Shown: positions 32,449 to 42,166, counted from the stretch's first letter. The stretch: DNA of 60,008 nt from an uncultured Cryomorphaceae bacterium (GCA_913031435.1 CAJWFD010000011.1:1-60008), one strand, 5' to 3'. Notes: generated by a model not told the origin, from the sequence alone. Numbers and translations are program-made.

Positions 32449-33126
32449 CTAAGCCTTTGTAGCTTTTACTGAAATAGTCAGCTCAATGCTATGGTCTATT
32501 AAATTATCCTTCAAAGATTCTGCAATAGAAGAATCATCTCTGTTGTGAAAATTCACACCCCATAACGTACGATCAATAGAGAAGGTAGGCGCATCAAAAG
32601 AGACTGAGCCATTTTCAACCGATATGCGCGCTGGAAACTCTATACTGTTCGTCACGCCTCTCAGAGTAAGGTTACCCGACACAATCGTGTTTAGTCCGTC
32701 TTCCGCAGCAGAATCAGTATTGAGCGTGTAATTCACCTCAGTGATCTCAAATAATGCAGTAGGGAAACTATCTACGAAAAAGAAATCGGCATCTCTTAAA
32801 TGCCCTAATAAAGACTCTCTTTTTCGGTCACGTAAATCAGTAACATCCATTTTATTGAGGTCTATCAGAATAGCACCACCTACAAGCTCATCGTCAGTTA
32901 TCGCAAAATAGCTTTTTCCTAGACCCATAGTTCCATTGTGAGAGTCACCCGTGTAGGTCTTGAACCCTTTCCATTCTACCACAGATTCTGCATCTAAAAC
33001 TACTTTTTCTGCATCCGCTAAAGCGTTTACTTCCTGAGCCTCACCTGTTGTGGCCTGGTTTGCTTTTTCTCCGCCGCAACTTACCGTTAGGAAACCTACA
33101 GCCGCTATTATTGCTATTTTCTTCAT
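32449..33126 (-). CDS. YceI-family lipoprotein
   Basis: 225 residues. The lipobox VSC (near Cys17) is followed by an acidic/Gln linker and a YceI domain (about 45-222): SVVEWKGFK, HNGTMGLGKSYF and SIDRTLWGVNFHNRDD are typical. YceI proteins are beta-barrel lipocalin-like and bind isoprenoid lipids. The gene has its own -7 element (33151-33158) and converges on the TIGR01777 gene. Confidence 0.92.
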   Translation of the reverse strand: MKKIAIIAAVGFLTVSCGGEKANQATTGEAQEVNALADAEKVVLDAESVVEWKGFKTYTGDSHNGTMGLGKSYFAITDDELVGGAILIDLNKMDVTDLRDRKRESLLGHLRDADFFFVDSFPTALFEITEVNYTLNTDSAAEDGLNTIVSGNLTLRGVTNSIEFPARISVENGSVSFDAPTFSIDRTLWGVNFHNRDDSSIAESLKDNLIDHSIELTISVKATKA

Positions 33127-33150
33127 TTTCGTTAATTATTTAATTTGATA

Positions 33151-33158
33151 CAAAAGTA
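33151..33158 (-). promoter_or_regulatory. -7 promoter element of the YceI gene
   Basis: Minus-strand TACTTTTG matches TAnnTTTG and ends 24 bases before the ATG at 33126. Confidence 0.55.
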
Positions 33159-33275
33159 AGTGAACTATTGAGCATCTAAATTGATACCTACAAAGATTTA
33201 TTTAAAATATCAACCATCTTGAAAAGTCAAAGCTAAGTCCGTTGTCAAACAGTACTGTTTTGCCACAACGGTTTA

Positions 33276-34442
33276 CTAATAGAGTTTTCGCCGAAGCCTC
33301 AACGCTAAAATACTCACGACTAAAGCAATGCTGCCAGCCAATATATACGGATAACTGTAATGAAATCCATATGCAGCTCCACCAATAGCAGGCCCAAGGA
33401 CTCTAGCAAGTGAGCCTACACTTTGATTCGTACCTAGGATTTTCCCTTGTGCATCATCAGGCGCATAAGTAGTCAGTAATGTACTTACCGTAGGTGTTAA
33501 TAGTGCATTTCCAAACGACAATAACGTCATAGAAACTAATTCTAAGTAAAACTTATCTGTAGGCACAAAAGGCATGCTAAAGAGTCCCATAGAAACGAGA
33601 ATCGTTCCAAAAAAAAGTAAGTTTTTTTCACCAAACCATGTGTTGAAATACCCAATCAATCCACCTTGTATAATTACAGCAAGTACCCCTATATAGGCAA
33701 AAGTATAACCAATATGGAGTTCACTCAATCCAAAATGCTCTGCCCACAATAAGGTGGAGGTAATTTGCATCATACTAAACCCCAAGACATAGACAAAATT
33801 GATCGTAAATAGAGCGTTTATCTCAGGAACAGCACGGAATTGAATGATGTCTTTGAAAGGGTTTGGAAACAACTGTACTGTAGTGCTCTTGACTTTTAAG
33901 GTCTCATCAAGGAAGAACCAAGCTAGAACTAGATTCAACGCACCCAAGGCAGCGGCAAAGTACCCCACCCCAGCTACTCCGTAGAACTCATTAACTATAC
34001 CACCTATTGATGGCCCAAAAATAAATCCTAGTCCAAAGGCAGCACCGATAATTCCAAATGCCTTTGTTCTTTTTTCTGCGGGAACCACGTCACTTATATA
34101 CGCTTGAGCCACACTAAGGTTAGCAGCACCAAAGCCCTTCAATAATCTTGTGGCGAACAACAACCAGAGTACCGTAGCGTTTGCAAAGAGAATGTAAGCG
34201 ACGATCATGATAGAAATACTAATGAGCATAATGGGCCTACGACCGTATCGATCACTTAGACCTCCCCAAAAACTCGCGAAAATAAACTGCATGATGCTAA
34301 ATGAAGCTCCCAATAAACCAACCATTGCATCCGTTGCGCCTAACGTTTTGGCATATATCGGAAGAATTGGAATGATGAGTCCAAAACCCATTAAATCCAG
34401 GAATATGGTCAGAAATAATACGACAAGAGCCTTATTCTTCAT
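33276..34442 (-). CDS. Major facilitator transporter, TetA-like (TCR/DHA1)
   Basis: 388 residues, about twelve membrane helices. The motif A loop FWGGLSDRYGRRPIML between helices 2 and 3 and the N-terminal LDLMGFGLIIPILPIY are characteristic of the Tet-type drug exporters. The substrate cannot be told from sequence; resistance is not implied. It is the last gene of the mpl-pyrR-pyrB-rnz run; its start overlaps the rnz stop by 11 bases. Confidence 0.88.
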   Translation of the reverse strand: MKNKALVVLFLTIFLDLMGFGLIIPILPIYAKTLGATDAMVGLLGASFSIMQFIFASFWGGLSDRYGRRPIMLISISIMIVAYILFANATVLWLLFATRLLKGFGAANLSVAQAYISDVVPAEKRTKAFGIIGAAFGLGFIFGPSIGGIVNEFYGVAGVGYFAAALGALNLVLAWFFLDETLKVKSTTVQLFPNPFKDIIQFRAVPEINALFTINFVYVLGFSMMQITSTLLWAEHFGLSELHIGYTFAYIGVLAVIIQGGLIGYFNTWFGEKNLLFFGTILVSMGLFSMPFVPTDKFYLELVSMTLLSFGNALLTPTVSTLLTTYAPDDAQGKILGTNQSVGSLARVLGPAIGGAAYGFHYSYPYILAGSIALVVSILALRLRRKLY

Positions 34443-35397
34443 GTTCAGTAGTATGGCGAAGTGAAACGACTTCTATTCCTTGCTCCGTAAGCTTATAACG
34501 GTGTAGTTCTTTTGCTCGATACACTTTTGGAAACACCTCTGCCGCCTCGACTTCAAACTGTGAAAAATCTTTATAGCGAGCACTATAGTGTCCTATCAAC
34601 AACCAATCAACCTTCGCTTGTTTTGCTACCCTTCCAGCCTCTTTCGCAGTACTGTGCATAGTTTGCTTTGCCCGTTCTGCTTTATCCTCACAAAAAGTGC
34701 TCTCATGGTACAACAGACTCACCCCTTTCACATATTGAGCAGTCTCAGGTACATACATCGTATCTGAGGCAAAGGCATAGCTCAATGGTTTTGGAGGGGC
34801 ATAAGTAATGTATTCGTTTAATACCACCTTACCGTCGTCATCTGTCCAATCTCTTCCTTCCTTAATCCAATGGTAATCGCAAATAGGAATACTGAGCTCA
34901 TCTGCTTTAGCCTTGTTCAGTCCTCTCTTTAGCGGCTTTTCTTTAAATAAAAATCCAGTTGTAGCTATTCTGTGTTTTAATGGAAATGTTGAAATAGTAT
35001 AGGAGTCAGTGTCTACCAATACTTGGGGAACCTTATGCTGCGTAATAACGAATGAAATAGGATATGCTGTGAACGTTCCGGCTGCCCTAAACTGAGTTAG
35101 CACTATGTCTTTAAGCTTTGGCGGACCATAAACGGTCAACGGCGTGGTTCTTCCCAGTAGGTGAAAACTGCTCAGCAAGCCTACTAACCCAAAAAAATGA
35201 TCACCATGTAAATGAGAGATGAAAATGTGATTTATTCGTGAGAATTTCGTCTTAGATCTTCTCAATTGCTTTTGAGCCCCTTCACCACAATCTATTAGGA
35301 AGAAGTGATCCCGCATTTTCAACAATTGGGATGTGGTATAGCTATTGGACGTTGGTGTCGCACTAGCCGCACCTAAAACGACCAACTCTAAACTCAT
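34432..35397 (-). CDS. rnz: Ribonuclease Z
   Basis: 321 residues. A metallo-beta-lactamase fold endonuclease that matures tRNA 3' ends. The zinc motif HLHGDH (62-67), then SDTMYVPETAQ with the aspartate ligand and LLIGHYSARY with a histidine ligand are in place. The second half carries the typical AKEAGRVAKQAKV. It overlaps pyrB by 4 bases. Confidence 0.95.
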   Translation of the reverse strand: MSLELVVLGAASATPTSNSYTTSQLLKMRDHFFLIDCGEGAQKQLRRSKTKFSRINHIFISHLHGDHFFGLVGLLSSFHLLGRTTPLTVYGPPKLKDIVLTQFRAAGTFTAYPISFVITQHKVPQVLVDTDSYTISTFPLKHRIATTGFLFKEKPLKRGLNKAKADELSIPICDYHWIKEGRDWTDDDGKVVLNEYITYAPPKPLSYAFASDTMYVPETAQYVKGVSLLYHESTFCEDKAERAKQTMHSTAKEAGRVAKQAKVDWLLIGHYSARYKDFSQFEVEAAEVFPKVYRAKELHRYKLTEQGIEVVSLRHTTEHEE

Positions 35398-36335
35398 TTA
35401 CCGTTATTCAGTTTGCGTTTTTCAGCCAGTAAATAAAGTACTGCCATTCTAATTGCTACTCCGTTTTGAACTTGATCCAGAATAACAGAATGCTTACTAT
35501 CAGCAACCTCTGAAGTGATTTCGACACCTCTATTTATAGGACCTGGATGCATGATGACGATAGGCTTCTCCAATGCATCGAGATGATCCATTGTAAGTCC
35601 GTACTGTGCTCTATATTCTGCTATGGAAGGAAAGTGATTTATGTCCTGACGCTCATGTTGAACGCGCAACATATTCGCTACATCGCACCATTCAATAGCT
35701 GTCTGAAGATTATGTTCTATGCGAACACCTAGGGTATGCATGTGCTTCGGGACTAATGTGGTTGGGCCACATACCATGACTTCAGCACCCATTTTCTTCA
35801 GTAACAAAACGTTTGACAAAGCAACACGGCTGTGCACTATATCCCCTATAATGGCCACTTTCGTACCCTTTAAGGTACCTAAGGCTTCTCTAATTGAAAA
35901 AGCATCTAATAAGGCCTGAGTAGGGTGCTCGTGAGCTCCGTCTCCCGCATTTACAATAGACGCATCAACATGCTGGGCGAGAAACTCACCTGCGCCCGGA
36001 TTTGGATGTCTCATGACCACCATATCCACCTTCATCGCTAATATATTATTAACGGTATCTATCAACGTCTCTCCCTTTTTAACAGAGGAAGAAGCAGCGG
36101 AGAAATTAATAACATCTGCACTTAAACGCTTTTCTGCCAATTCAAAGGACAAACGAGTCCTGGTTGAATTCTCGAAAAATAAGTTTGCAATAGTGATATC
36201 GCGAAGTGTTGGAACTTTTTTAATCGGTCGGTTAATGACCTCTTTAAACTGAGTAGCCGTATCGAGAATAAGCTGGATATCCTCCGCATTAAGGTGTTTA
36301 ATGCCCAGCAAATGATTCACAGATAATTCGCTCAT
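35394..36335 (-). CDS. pyrB: Aspartate carbamoyltransferase catalytic subunit
   Basis: 313 residues. It forms carbamoyl-aspartate in pyrimidine synthesis. The carbamoyl-phosphate site FFENSTRTR (53-61) and the family segments HPTQALLD, GDIVHSRV and MHPGPINRG are intact. No regulatory subunit PyrI lies nearby. It overlaps pyrR and rnz by 4 bases each. Confidence 0.96.
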   Translation of the reverse strand: MSELSVNHLLGIKHLNAEDIQLILDTATQFKEVINRPIKKVPTLRDITIANLFFENSTRTRLSFELAEKRLSADVINFSAASSSVKKGETLIDTVNNILAMKVDMVVMRHPNPGAGEFLAQHVDASIVNAGDGAHEHPTQALLDAFSIREALGTLKGTKVAIIGDIVHSRVALSNVLLLKKMGAEVMVCGPTTLVPKHMHTLGVRIEHNLQTAIEWCDVANMLRVQHERQDINHFPSIAEYRAQYGLTMDHLDALEKPIVIMHPGPINRGVEITSEVADSKHSVILDQVQNGVAIRMAVLYLLAEKRKLNNGK

Positions 36336-36880
36336 GAATTCGGTTCAGTTATTAGTACAGCATCGCGACCATCTACCTCTTCCCAAAGTACCTCAACACG
36401 TTGTGAGGCTATAGAGTCAACTTGACGTCCCTTATAATCTGGTTGTATGGGTAAATCGCGAGAAAATCTTCTATCAATAAGCGTGAGCAACTCCATTTTA
36501 GCAGGTCTTCCATAACTCAGAATAGCATCCATAGCAGCACGGATACTTCTACCTGTATAGAGAACATCGTCAATAAAAACTAATTTCTGATCCTCTACCA
36601 AATGATCGATACGGGTCGTATTAGCCTGAAGATGTTCGCCTGTTCTTCGACGAAAATCATCACGGTAAAAGGTAATGTCTAATGCCCCAGTACGAATGCC
36701 TTCTACACCATATCCTTCTTCCAGTAATCTAACCAAGCGATCTAAAACCTGAACTCCCCTGGGCTGAAGGCCCACGAGTATAGTGTTTGTAAAATCACCA
36801 TGATTTTCAATCAACTTACAACACAACCTGTTTAGGGCGATGTTCAGTTCTCTTGCATCAATGATTTCACGTTTAATCAT
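36332..36880 (-). CDS. pyrR: Pyrimidine operon regulator / uracil phosphoribosyltransferase PyrR
   Basis: 182 residues. The PRPP-binding loop VFIDDVLYTGRSIRAAMDA marks the type I phosphoribosyltransferase fold. PyrR can bind pyr mRNA and, in Bacillus, cause attenuation, and also has weak uracil phosphoribosyltransferase activity. It lies directly before pyrB with 4-bp overlap. Only 14 bp separate it from mpl, and I see no attenuator hairpin there, so attenuation at this position is not supported. Confidence 0.93.
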   Translation of the reverse strand: MIKREIIDARELNIALNRLCCKLIENHGDFTNTILVGLQPRGVQVLDRLVRLLEEGYGVEGIRTGALDITFYRDDFRRRTGEHLQANTTRIDHLVEDQKLVFIDDVLYTGRSIRAAMDAILSYGRPAKMELLTLIDRRFSRDLPIQPDYKGRQVDSIASQRVEVLWEEVDGRDAVLITEPNS

Positions 36881-36894
36881 AATGGCAAATTTAC

Positions 36895-38235
36895 TTATTT
36901 ATATGACGTGAAAATGTCTTCCAAATCAATCCCCCCAAAATTTCCACTACTCATCAAGACCACTGCAGAATTTTCGGCAGGATCAGAAAGTGCAACGGAC
37001 AGTTCCTCTGGAGTATCAAACACACGAACTCCCGGACCAAAGGCTTCAAGAACAGATTTCTTAGAGAGCTCTGGTAATTTTTTATGTGCAACAGCGTCTG
37101 GACTGTAATAAACCCAGGCATCGTGAGCGGGATCCATGACTCCCTTGTATTGCGGTAAAAATTCGGGATTCAAACTGGAAAACGTATGCAGCTCAAGAAC
37201 TGCGCGTACTTTACCAAACTGATCTGCAAGTGCTTTCACAGCTGCACCTACCTTGGATGGAGCGTGAGCAAAGTCTCTAAACACCTTTACCTGACCTTCA
37301 AGTATGGGCTGCATTCGATTTTGAGCTCCTGCAAAAGATACTATTGCATCATAGAATTCATGCTCTTGAACTCCCATCTCTAAACAAACCCAACGAGCAG
37401 CTTCTAGATTGCTTAAGTTATGTGCTCCAAAGACCTGAAGAGGCACCATACCCTCTGCTGTATCTATATAGGTAATACTATTCTCAATAGAATATTCCGG
37501 AAGGCTGTAGGGAAATCGTTTTACCTTAGCATCACTTTGCTCGACTAATTCTTTTAATACCTGATCCCGCTCATTGTATATGAGTGCGCCACCGGGCTCA
37601 ATAGTGTCCAAGTATATTTTAAATTGTTCCAAGTAACTCTCAAAGGTTGGAAACACATTAATGTGGTCCCAAGCTATACCCGTAATAACGGTGATATTAG
37701 GACGATAAAGATGAAATTTCGGCCTTAGATCTATGGGAGAACTGAGGTATTCATCACCTTCCATCACCATGAATTCAGAGCCACTCTCCATCTCCACCAT
37801 ACAGTCAAAGCCTTCTAATTGGGCACCTACCATATAGTTCGTAGGAACACCTGCGTGCTGCATAACGTGCAACACCATGGCAGTAGTTGTGGTTTTCCCA
37901 TGAGAACCTGCGATCACTACCCGTGTCATTTCTTTTGAAATCTCATACAGAAACTCCGGGTAACTGAATATATTCAATCCCAACTCTTGAGCCCTTAGTA
38001 ATTCAGGGTTGTCCTTGCGAGCATGCATACCTAGTATGATTGCGTCCAATTGATCATCAATTCTGGAGGACTCCCATCCATCAGAAGATGGAAGCAAACC
38101 TTTGGCGAAAAGTCGACTTCTTGATGGTTCAAAAATCTGGTCATCCGAACCAGTTACTTGATGCTTCCCATTGTGCAGCGCAATCGCGAGATTGTGCATC
38201 GCTGATCCGCCTATGGCTATAAAATGAATTCTCAT
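36895..38235 (-). CDS. mpl: UDP-N-acetylmuramate:L-alanyl-gamma-D-glutamyl-meso-diaminopimelate ligase
   Basis: 446 residues, peptidoglycan recycling. It joins the recycled murein tripeptide to UDP-MurNAc. The N-terminal loop FIAIGGSAMHNLA (5-17; MurC-like proteins have GIGG.GM), the ATP loop GSHGKTTTT (110-118) and EGDEYLSS support the Mpl assignment, as do the length and the AFGPGVRVFDT end. First part of the pyr-rnz run; the unknown secreted protein ends 6 bp upstream. Confidence 0.94.
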   Translation of the reverse strand: MRIHFIAIGGSAMHNLAIALHNGKHQVTGSDDQIFEPSRSRLFAKGLLPSSDGWESSRIDDQLDAIILGMHARKDNPELLRAQELGLNIFSYPEFLYEISKEMTRVVIAGSHGKTTTTAMVLHVMQHAGVPTNYMVGAQLEGFDCMVEMESGSEFMVMEGDEYLSSPIDLRPKFHLYRPNITVITGIAWDHINVFPTFESYLEQFKIYLDTIEPGGALIYNERDQVLKELVEQSDAKVKRFPYSLPEYSIENSITYIDTAEGMVPLQVFGAHNLSNLEAARWVCLEMGVQEHEFYDAIVSFAGAQNRMQPILEGQVKVFRDFAHAPSKVGAAVKALADQFGKVRAVLELHTFSSLNPEFLPQYKGVMDPAHDAWVYYSPDAVAHKKLPELSKKSVLEAFGPGVRVFDTPEELSVALSDPAENSAVVLMSSGNFGGIDLEDIFTSYK

Positions 38236-38241
38236 CTATGG

Positions 38242-39807
38242 TTACTTATCAAAGTACAAATTTCCGAATCTTATCCTAGATCCACGCAAAGAGAGTAGCA
38301 CTGCTCCATCGCGTCCGTCGTCTGCAAGTCGAGACGACCTTGGAGATACTCGGAATTTCTGCTTCTTGTTTCTGTTCAATAAGGTGTAGGTCATCTGGGC
38401 GTCGTGCGATACACTAACCATTACAAGGTTGCCATTTTTGGCATTTGTGATGGTCCTTAAGGGTTTCTTACCCCAGCGCTTGGCGTTTTTTCTATGGTCA
38501 TTGTATACGAAGTGTAAGCCCTCTTCATTCATTAGAAAGGTATATCCCAAATAATAGCCCCCATCATTCATTGAAGTTTGGCGCTTTGGTATGTGGGCAT
38601 ACCAGTCCACTTCACCATCTTTATCAATACTTAAAACAACTATATCGTTGTAATAATAGTAGTAGTTAGTGGTCGTGGCTCCACGACTATTCTGAGTGGT
38701 TACAACACGTACGTCATAATCTTCCGCAATCACATAAGCCCCGCCATCTGGTCGAGGCATAAATTGTCTAAAGACGAAATTCCTGCGAATGCCTCTTCCC
38801 TTAAACAGTCTATACCTATTAAATTGAGCAACAAATTCTTCAGAAAAAGAACTCAAGCTAGAGCTCGTGACTTCTCCTTTTTCTTGATCTACCGCCAAGT
38901 ATAAAGAACCATCCATATCGTAATAATTACGTTTGCCGTAGAACCCAGAAATGGACATCTGATTGTCTTTTAAATCACACTGAATTCCCAGGCTATGAAC
39001 AGAAACATCTGTCAATCCCAAATCAAATTCGGTAATTTTATTGTGATCGCCAGATTGAATTCTCATCAGTTTATAATCGAGATTCCGACTGGAAATAAGG
39101 CTGATATTAGAATTACTGTCATAGACACTGAGGATAAAAACATCTCCGGAATTTGTGACATCAAAATCCATTATTCTAAAGTTTCGGTCTCTGTAAGTAA
39201 GTTCTATGTCCGCGTTCCATTGTTCCTCTAGATTTTCGTCATAAATACGCACATAGAAATTCTCACTACCTCTAATCTTAAAAGGCGGGTTTGTGAAAAT
39301 GGCAATTTTAGATTTATCCTCGCTCAACTTGATCGCAAATTCTCCTTGCGACCTACGACGAGAATCCATAGTTTCAACAAGCATAGGCTCACTAAGTGAA
39401 GCCAAGGTGTCTAATGTTCTGACCAATAAATTTCGAACATCACGCTGACGATCGTAACTCTCATAAAATAAATACTGAACATTTTCGATGATTACGCTAC
39501 TCTTGTAATCAACACGCTTGCCTTCCCATTCCCACTTTGGATTTTTAAGAAGCCACTCCTCAGTGAGGGTGCTTCTATTATAGTACGCAAAATACTCGTC
39601 TCTAGAACCGGAAAGAAGAGACGAGGTTGCAGGCCGATAGGTGTAAAATCCTGTCTCACCGACCTGTAGTAAGCGATCAAATTTCGCACTTCTAGCGCTG
39701 TATTCAGGACTCCATTCCAGTATTGGATATGAACTCTGCGCGGATAGAATGGTTATACTTGTAAACAAGCTTACTACAACCCAGGTTGTTTTGTTCATCA
39801 TTTTCAT
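38242..39807 (-). CDS. Secreted protein of unknown function (521 aa)
   Basis: 521 residues from the ATG at 39807; an in-frame TTG four codons upstream is unlikely to be used. An N-terminal signal peptide (MMNKTTWVVVSLFTSITILS) is followed by a long beta-rich region with repeats of the form Y/F-x-Asp-x-x-x-D, suggesting a beta-propeller-like array: LEEQWNADIEL, GDVFILSVYDSNSN, GGAYVIAEDYDVRVV, and DKDGEVDWYAHIPK. I do not recognise the family. It is the first gene of the minus run leading to mpl. Confidence 0.75.
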   Translation of the reverse strand: MKMMNKTTWVVVSLFTSITILSAQSSYPILEWSPEYSARSAKFDRLLQVGETGFYTYRPATSSLLSGSRDEYFAYYNRSTLTEEWLLKNPKWEWEGKRVDYKSSVIIENVQYLFYESYDRQRDVRNLLVRTLDTLASLSEPMLVETMDSRRRSQGEFAIKLSEDKSKIAIFTNPPFKIRGSENFYVRIYDENLEEQWNADIELTYRDRNFRIMDFDVTNSGDVFILSVYDSNSNISLISSRNLDYKLMRIQSGDHNKITEFDLGLTDVSVHSLGIQCDLKDNQMSISGFYGKRNYYDMDGSLYLAVDQEKGEVTSSSLSSFSEEFVAQFNRYRLFKGRGIRRNFVFRQFMPRPDGGAYVIAEDYDVRVVTTQNSRGATTTNYYYYYNDIVVLSIDKDGEVDWYAHIPKRQTSMNDGGYYLGYTFLMNEEGLHFVYNDHRKNAKRWGKKPLRTITNAKNGNLVMVSVSHDAQMTYTLLNRNKKQKFRVSPRSSRLADDGRDGAVLLSLRGSRIRFGNLYFDK

Positions 39808-39880
39808 AGAAAACGGCAAAGTTTTTGTAGTTTAAACTAGAGTACGGAAGATACATCACCCCTGTTAAATAAAACCTCAA

Positions 39881-40633
39881 ATGAATCGATTTCTATCCAC
39901 TTTACTGTTGCTCATTCTAACCATTGCGCAAGCGGATGCACAGGCAGTAGTGGTTAGAAAACGTGAACTAAACACAAGTAGTTCCTCAGGAAATTTATCA
40001 ACTCAAGTCTCGCCCTCGATGACAAACAGTTCCATGAGCGGAATCTATTACAGCAGGTACAACCATTCTATAAAACTCAATCCAACTGCGTTAATTGCCG
40101 GAGATGTCCCGATCTCCTACGAACGAAAGGTTTCAGATTATTTCACCGTTGAAGGCGGGGTAGGGTTAACCACTTTTAATCTTACCGAAGATCTAATTCG
40201 TGGCTACAGCGCACGTCCTGATGGTGAAACAGTCAGTAAGGTGTCGTATAGCGCCCTGCTTAATGCGAAGATTTTCCCGGAAGGAAATGCGTTTCAAGAT
40301 GGCTATTACATCGCCTTTAACCTCAACCACAGAAACTACGCTCAAAACTTTGAATTAGCCATGCCTGGGGCGATTGATAGCACGTTTAACGAAACCTTTC
40401 AATGGTCGGATCTGGGTTTTACCCTGGGGTACCAAAGTAGACCGTCAGAGCGAATGATATTGGATTGGTTCATAGGAGCGGGCATACGTCAGAAGACTAG
40501 AAAGATCAACGAATATGTAGATACATTCGACCCTATAAGTGGCTATTATATAGGACAATACGTGCTCAACGAAAGTAGAAATACAACCCCAGCAATTCTT
40601 GGCGGAGTAAAAATTAGTATTCTTTTTAGGTAG
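39881..40633 (+). CDS. Putative outer-membrane beta-barrel protein
   Basis: 250 residues with a signal peptide (cleaved near ADA-QAV). The mature part alternates polar and aromatic residues in short strands (GGVGLTTFNLTED, YIAFNLNHRNYAQNF, LGFTLGYQS), ends in LFR, and resembles small Bacteroidota porin-like proteins. No function can be stated. Divergent from the 521-residue secreted protein, with 73 bp between starts. Followed by a strong terminator. Confidence 0.75.
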   Translation: MNRFLSTLLLLILTIAQADAQAVVVRKRELNTSSSSGNLSTQVSPSMTNSSMSGIYYSRYNHSIKLNPTALIAGDVPISYERKVSDYFTVEGGVGLTTFNLTEDLIRGYSARPDGETVSKVSYSALLNAKIFPEGNAFQDGYYIAFNLNHRNYAQNFELAMPGAIDSTFNETFQWSDLGFTLGYQSRPSERMILDWFIGAGIRQKTRKINEYVDTFDPISGYYIGQYVLNESRNTTPAILGGVKISILFR

Positions 40634-40651
40634 AGGACACTGCAAGAAAAC

Positions 40652-40690
40652 AAAAAGCCCCTTGTAAATGTAAATTACAAGGGGCTTTTT
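40652..40690. terminator. Strong bidirectional terminator
   Basis: 16-bp perfect stem (40652-40667 with 40675-40690) including AGCCCCTTGTAA, loop of seven bases and T-tract on both sides. Ends the barrel gene and the converging MbnP-like gene. Confidence 0.92.
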
Positions 40691-40715
40691 GTTTATGCGC
40701 TAAGGCCACAAGTAT

Positions 40716-41402
40716 TTACTGAATTTCAACCGCCATGGCTAAAATGAGAGTTTCCGTTACTTTCTCGGCGATTGCATAAGTATCTACTCCAGCATGAGTG
40801 AATAACTCATCTTTTAGACTCAAACCTGATAAAAGTAAATTCAGGTCAATTTTTATGATTACATGATCACCTGGTCTAATTTCTTGCTCAAATAATATCG
40901 TTCGGTAAAGACTATTTGTCCCTGTATGCCAAACTAAAAAATCATCATCTACTCCAATACTACCCATAGAGTTTACCCTTCCATCGACCTTGATAAATCT
41001 ATACTTTGACGCCCAAGACCAATACATTGCATTTGCACTAGAAAGTGGATGACTGGTAGGGAACGTTGTAGGATCCATTGAATTCTGAACAGTATCTAAA
41101 CCTAACCCAAAAGACAACATGGATACTTTTCGTGGAAGCGAGATGGTATAATTTAAACTTGAACTATCCATTGCGTTAATAAAAAGAACTTCCTCTGCAA
41201 CGGTATTTCCTAAGGTGAGATTATTGAGGTATAAATGAAATAAATCAAATTGGACTGCAGTGTCACCTTTGAAGATCTCGTCACCAACCAGATGAGGGAT
41301 GTTATCATAGTTGAGCTGAACTTCGAGAGAAACATTCTTTTTTTGCGTACCACAAGACACGACTAAAAAAGAGGCAAATACAAGAATAATAAATGATCTC
41401 AT
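40716..41402 (-). CDS. MbnP-like lipoprotein
   Basis: 228 residues with the lipobox VSC (Cys17). The domain matches the MbnP family, known from methanobactin loci as copper-binding lipoproteins whose tryptophan is modified by MbnH. The signature region PLSSANAMYWSWASKYRFIK keeps the WSW pair. No MbnH/MauG gene is near. It follows the second MbnP-like gene by 2 bases and converges on the terminator at 40652-40690. Confidence 0.8.
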   Translation of the reverse strand: MRSFIILVFASFLVVSCGTQKKNVSLEVQLNYDNIPHLVGDEIFKGDTAVQFDLFHLYLNNLTLGNTVAEEVLFINAMDSSSLNYTISLPRKVSMLSFGLGLDTVQNSMDPTTFPTSHPLSSANAMYWSWASKYRFIKVDGRVNSMGSIGVDDDFLVWHTGTNSLYRTILFEQEIRPGDHVIIKIDLNLLLSGLSLKDELFTHAGVDTYAIAEKVTETLILAMAVEIQ

Positions 41403-41404
41403 AA

Positions 41405-42166
41405 CTACAACTTGAAGATAAATTCGCTCTCTAAATTATTTTTTAAAATATTAGCTAAACCTATATCTGCACTACTCGCTGGATCTGAGTAGATCTCTGG
41501 CATTTGGGAAGGTTGTAAGCCCAGAAATAGTTTGTCGACATCTAAGTTAATCACGAAGAATACATCCAAGTTAGACCCCACACTAAAGTTTCTTTTTTCG
41601 GAGCGTTCTATAACCATGTCCTGTGATGTTATTCGCCAAGTAAAGGTACTCTTAGGGGATGTGAATACGGTATCTAAAGCATCAAAGACTCGGCCCTCCA
41701 TTTGGAAAAAGCTGTGCCCCAAATCTGGGCCATTCCACAATACACCACTACCTAAAGGATTTGATTCCTCTAAATTTTCAGGTGACGTATGCGCTCTAGC
41801 GCTGTCTAGACCGATACGATAGTTCAGTCTACCGTTGTAAGATCCTGACGATAGCTGGGCTAGCTTAACCTCAGATGTTGTCAGTAAATCTATCATGGTC
41901 AGGTCATTTTCTGTTCTGGTCGTATCCTGATAATCATCACTCACAAATTCAGCACCGCTAAGTGTGATATAGATGTGGTCTATTTTAATTATATCACCAT
42001 TTATTTCAAATACTTTGCTCGTATCTATAAGGTCTCCATTGAAGTATTTGTAGGCTCTAACATAAATATTTCTATCATCTAATGCCGTTGGATCTACAAC
42101 TGGAATAGCAGTCTCACATGCGGAGAACAACATTCCTAAAATCATACATAAAACTAATTTTCTCAT
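41405..42166 (-). CDS. Second MbnP-like lipoprotein, diverged
   Basis: 253 residues. Lipobox FSAC (Cys17). The same domain plan as the next gene: NGDIIKIDHIYITLSGAEF, FRIGLD-like YRIGLDSARAHTS and PLGSGVLWNGPDLGHSFFQMEG, where the WSW of the partner is lost. Probably a diverged copy with a changed metal site. Its start overlaps the acyltransferase by 4 bases, so the three are one operon. Confidence 0.7.
   Translation of the reverse strand: MRKLVLCMILGMLFSACETAIPVVDPTALDDRNIYVRAYKYFNGDLIDTSKVFEINGDIIKIDHIYITLSGAEFVSDDYQDTTRTENDLTMIDLLTTSEVKLAQLSSGSYNGRLNYRIGLDSARAHTSPENLEESNPLGSGVLWNGPDLGHSFFQMEGRVFDALDTVFTSPKSTFTWRITSQDMVIERSEKRNFSVGSNLDVFFVINLDVDKLFLGLQPSQMPEIYSDPASSADIGLANILKNNLESEFIFKL

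Noticed and set aside
33276-34442. Tetracycline resistance gene
   Set aside because: The TetA-like motifs are shared by many exporters; substrate cannot be inferred.
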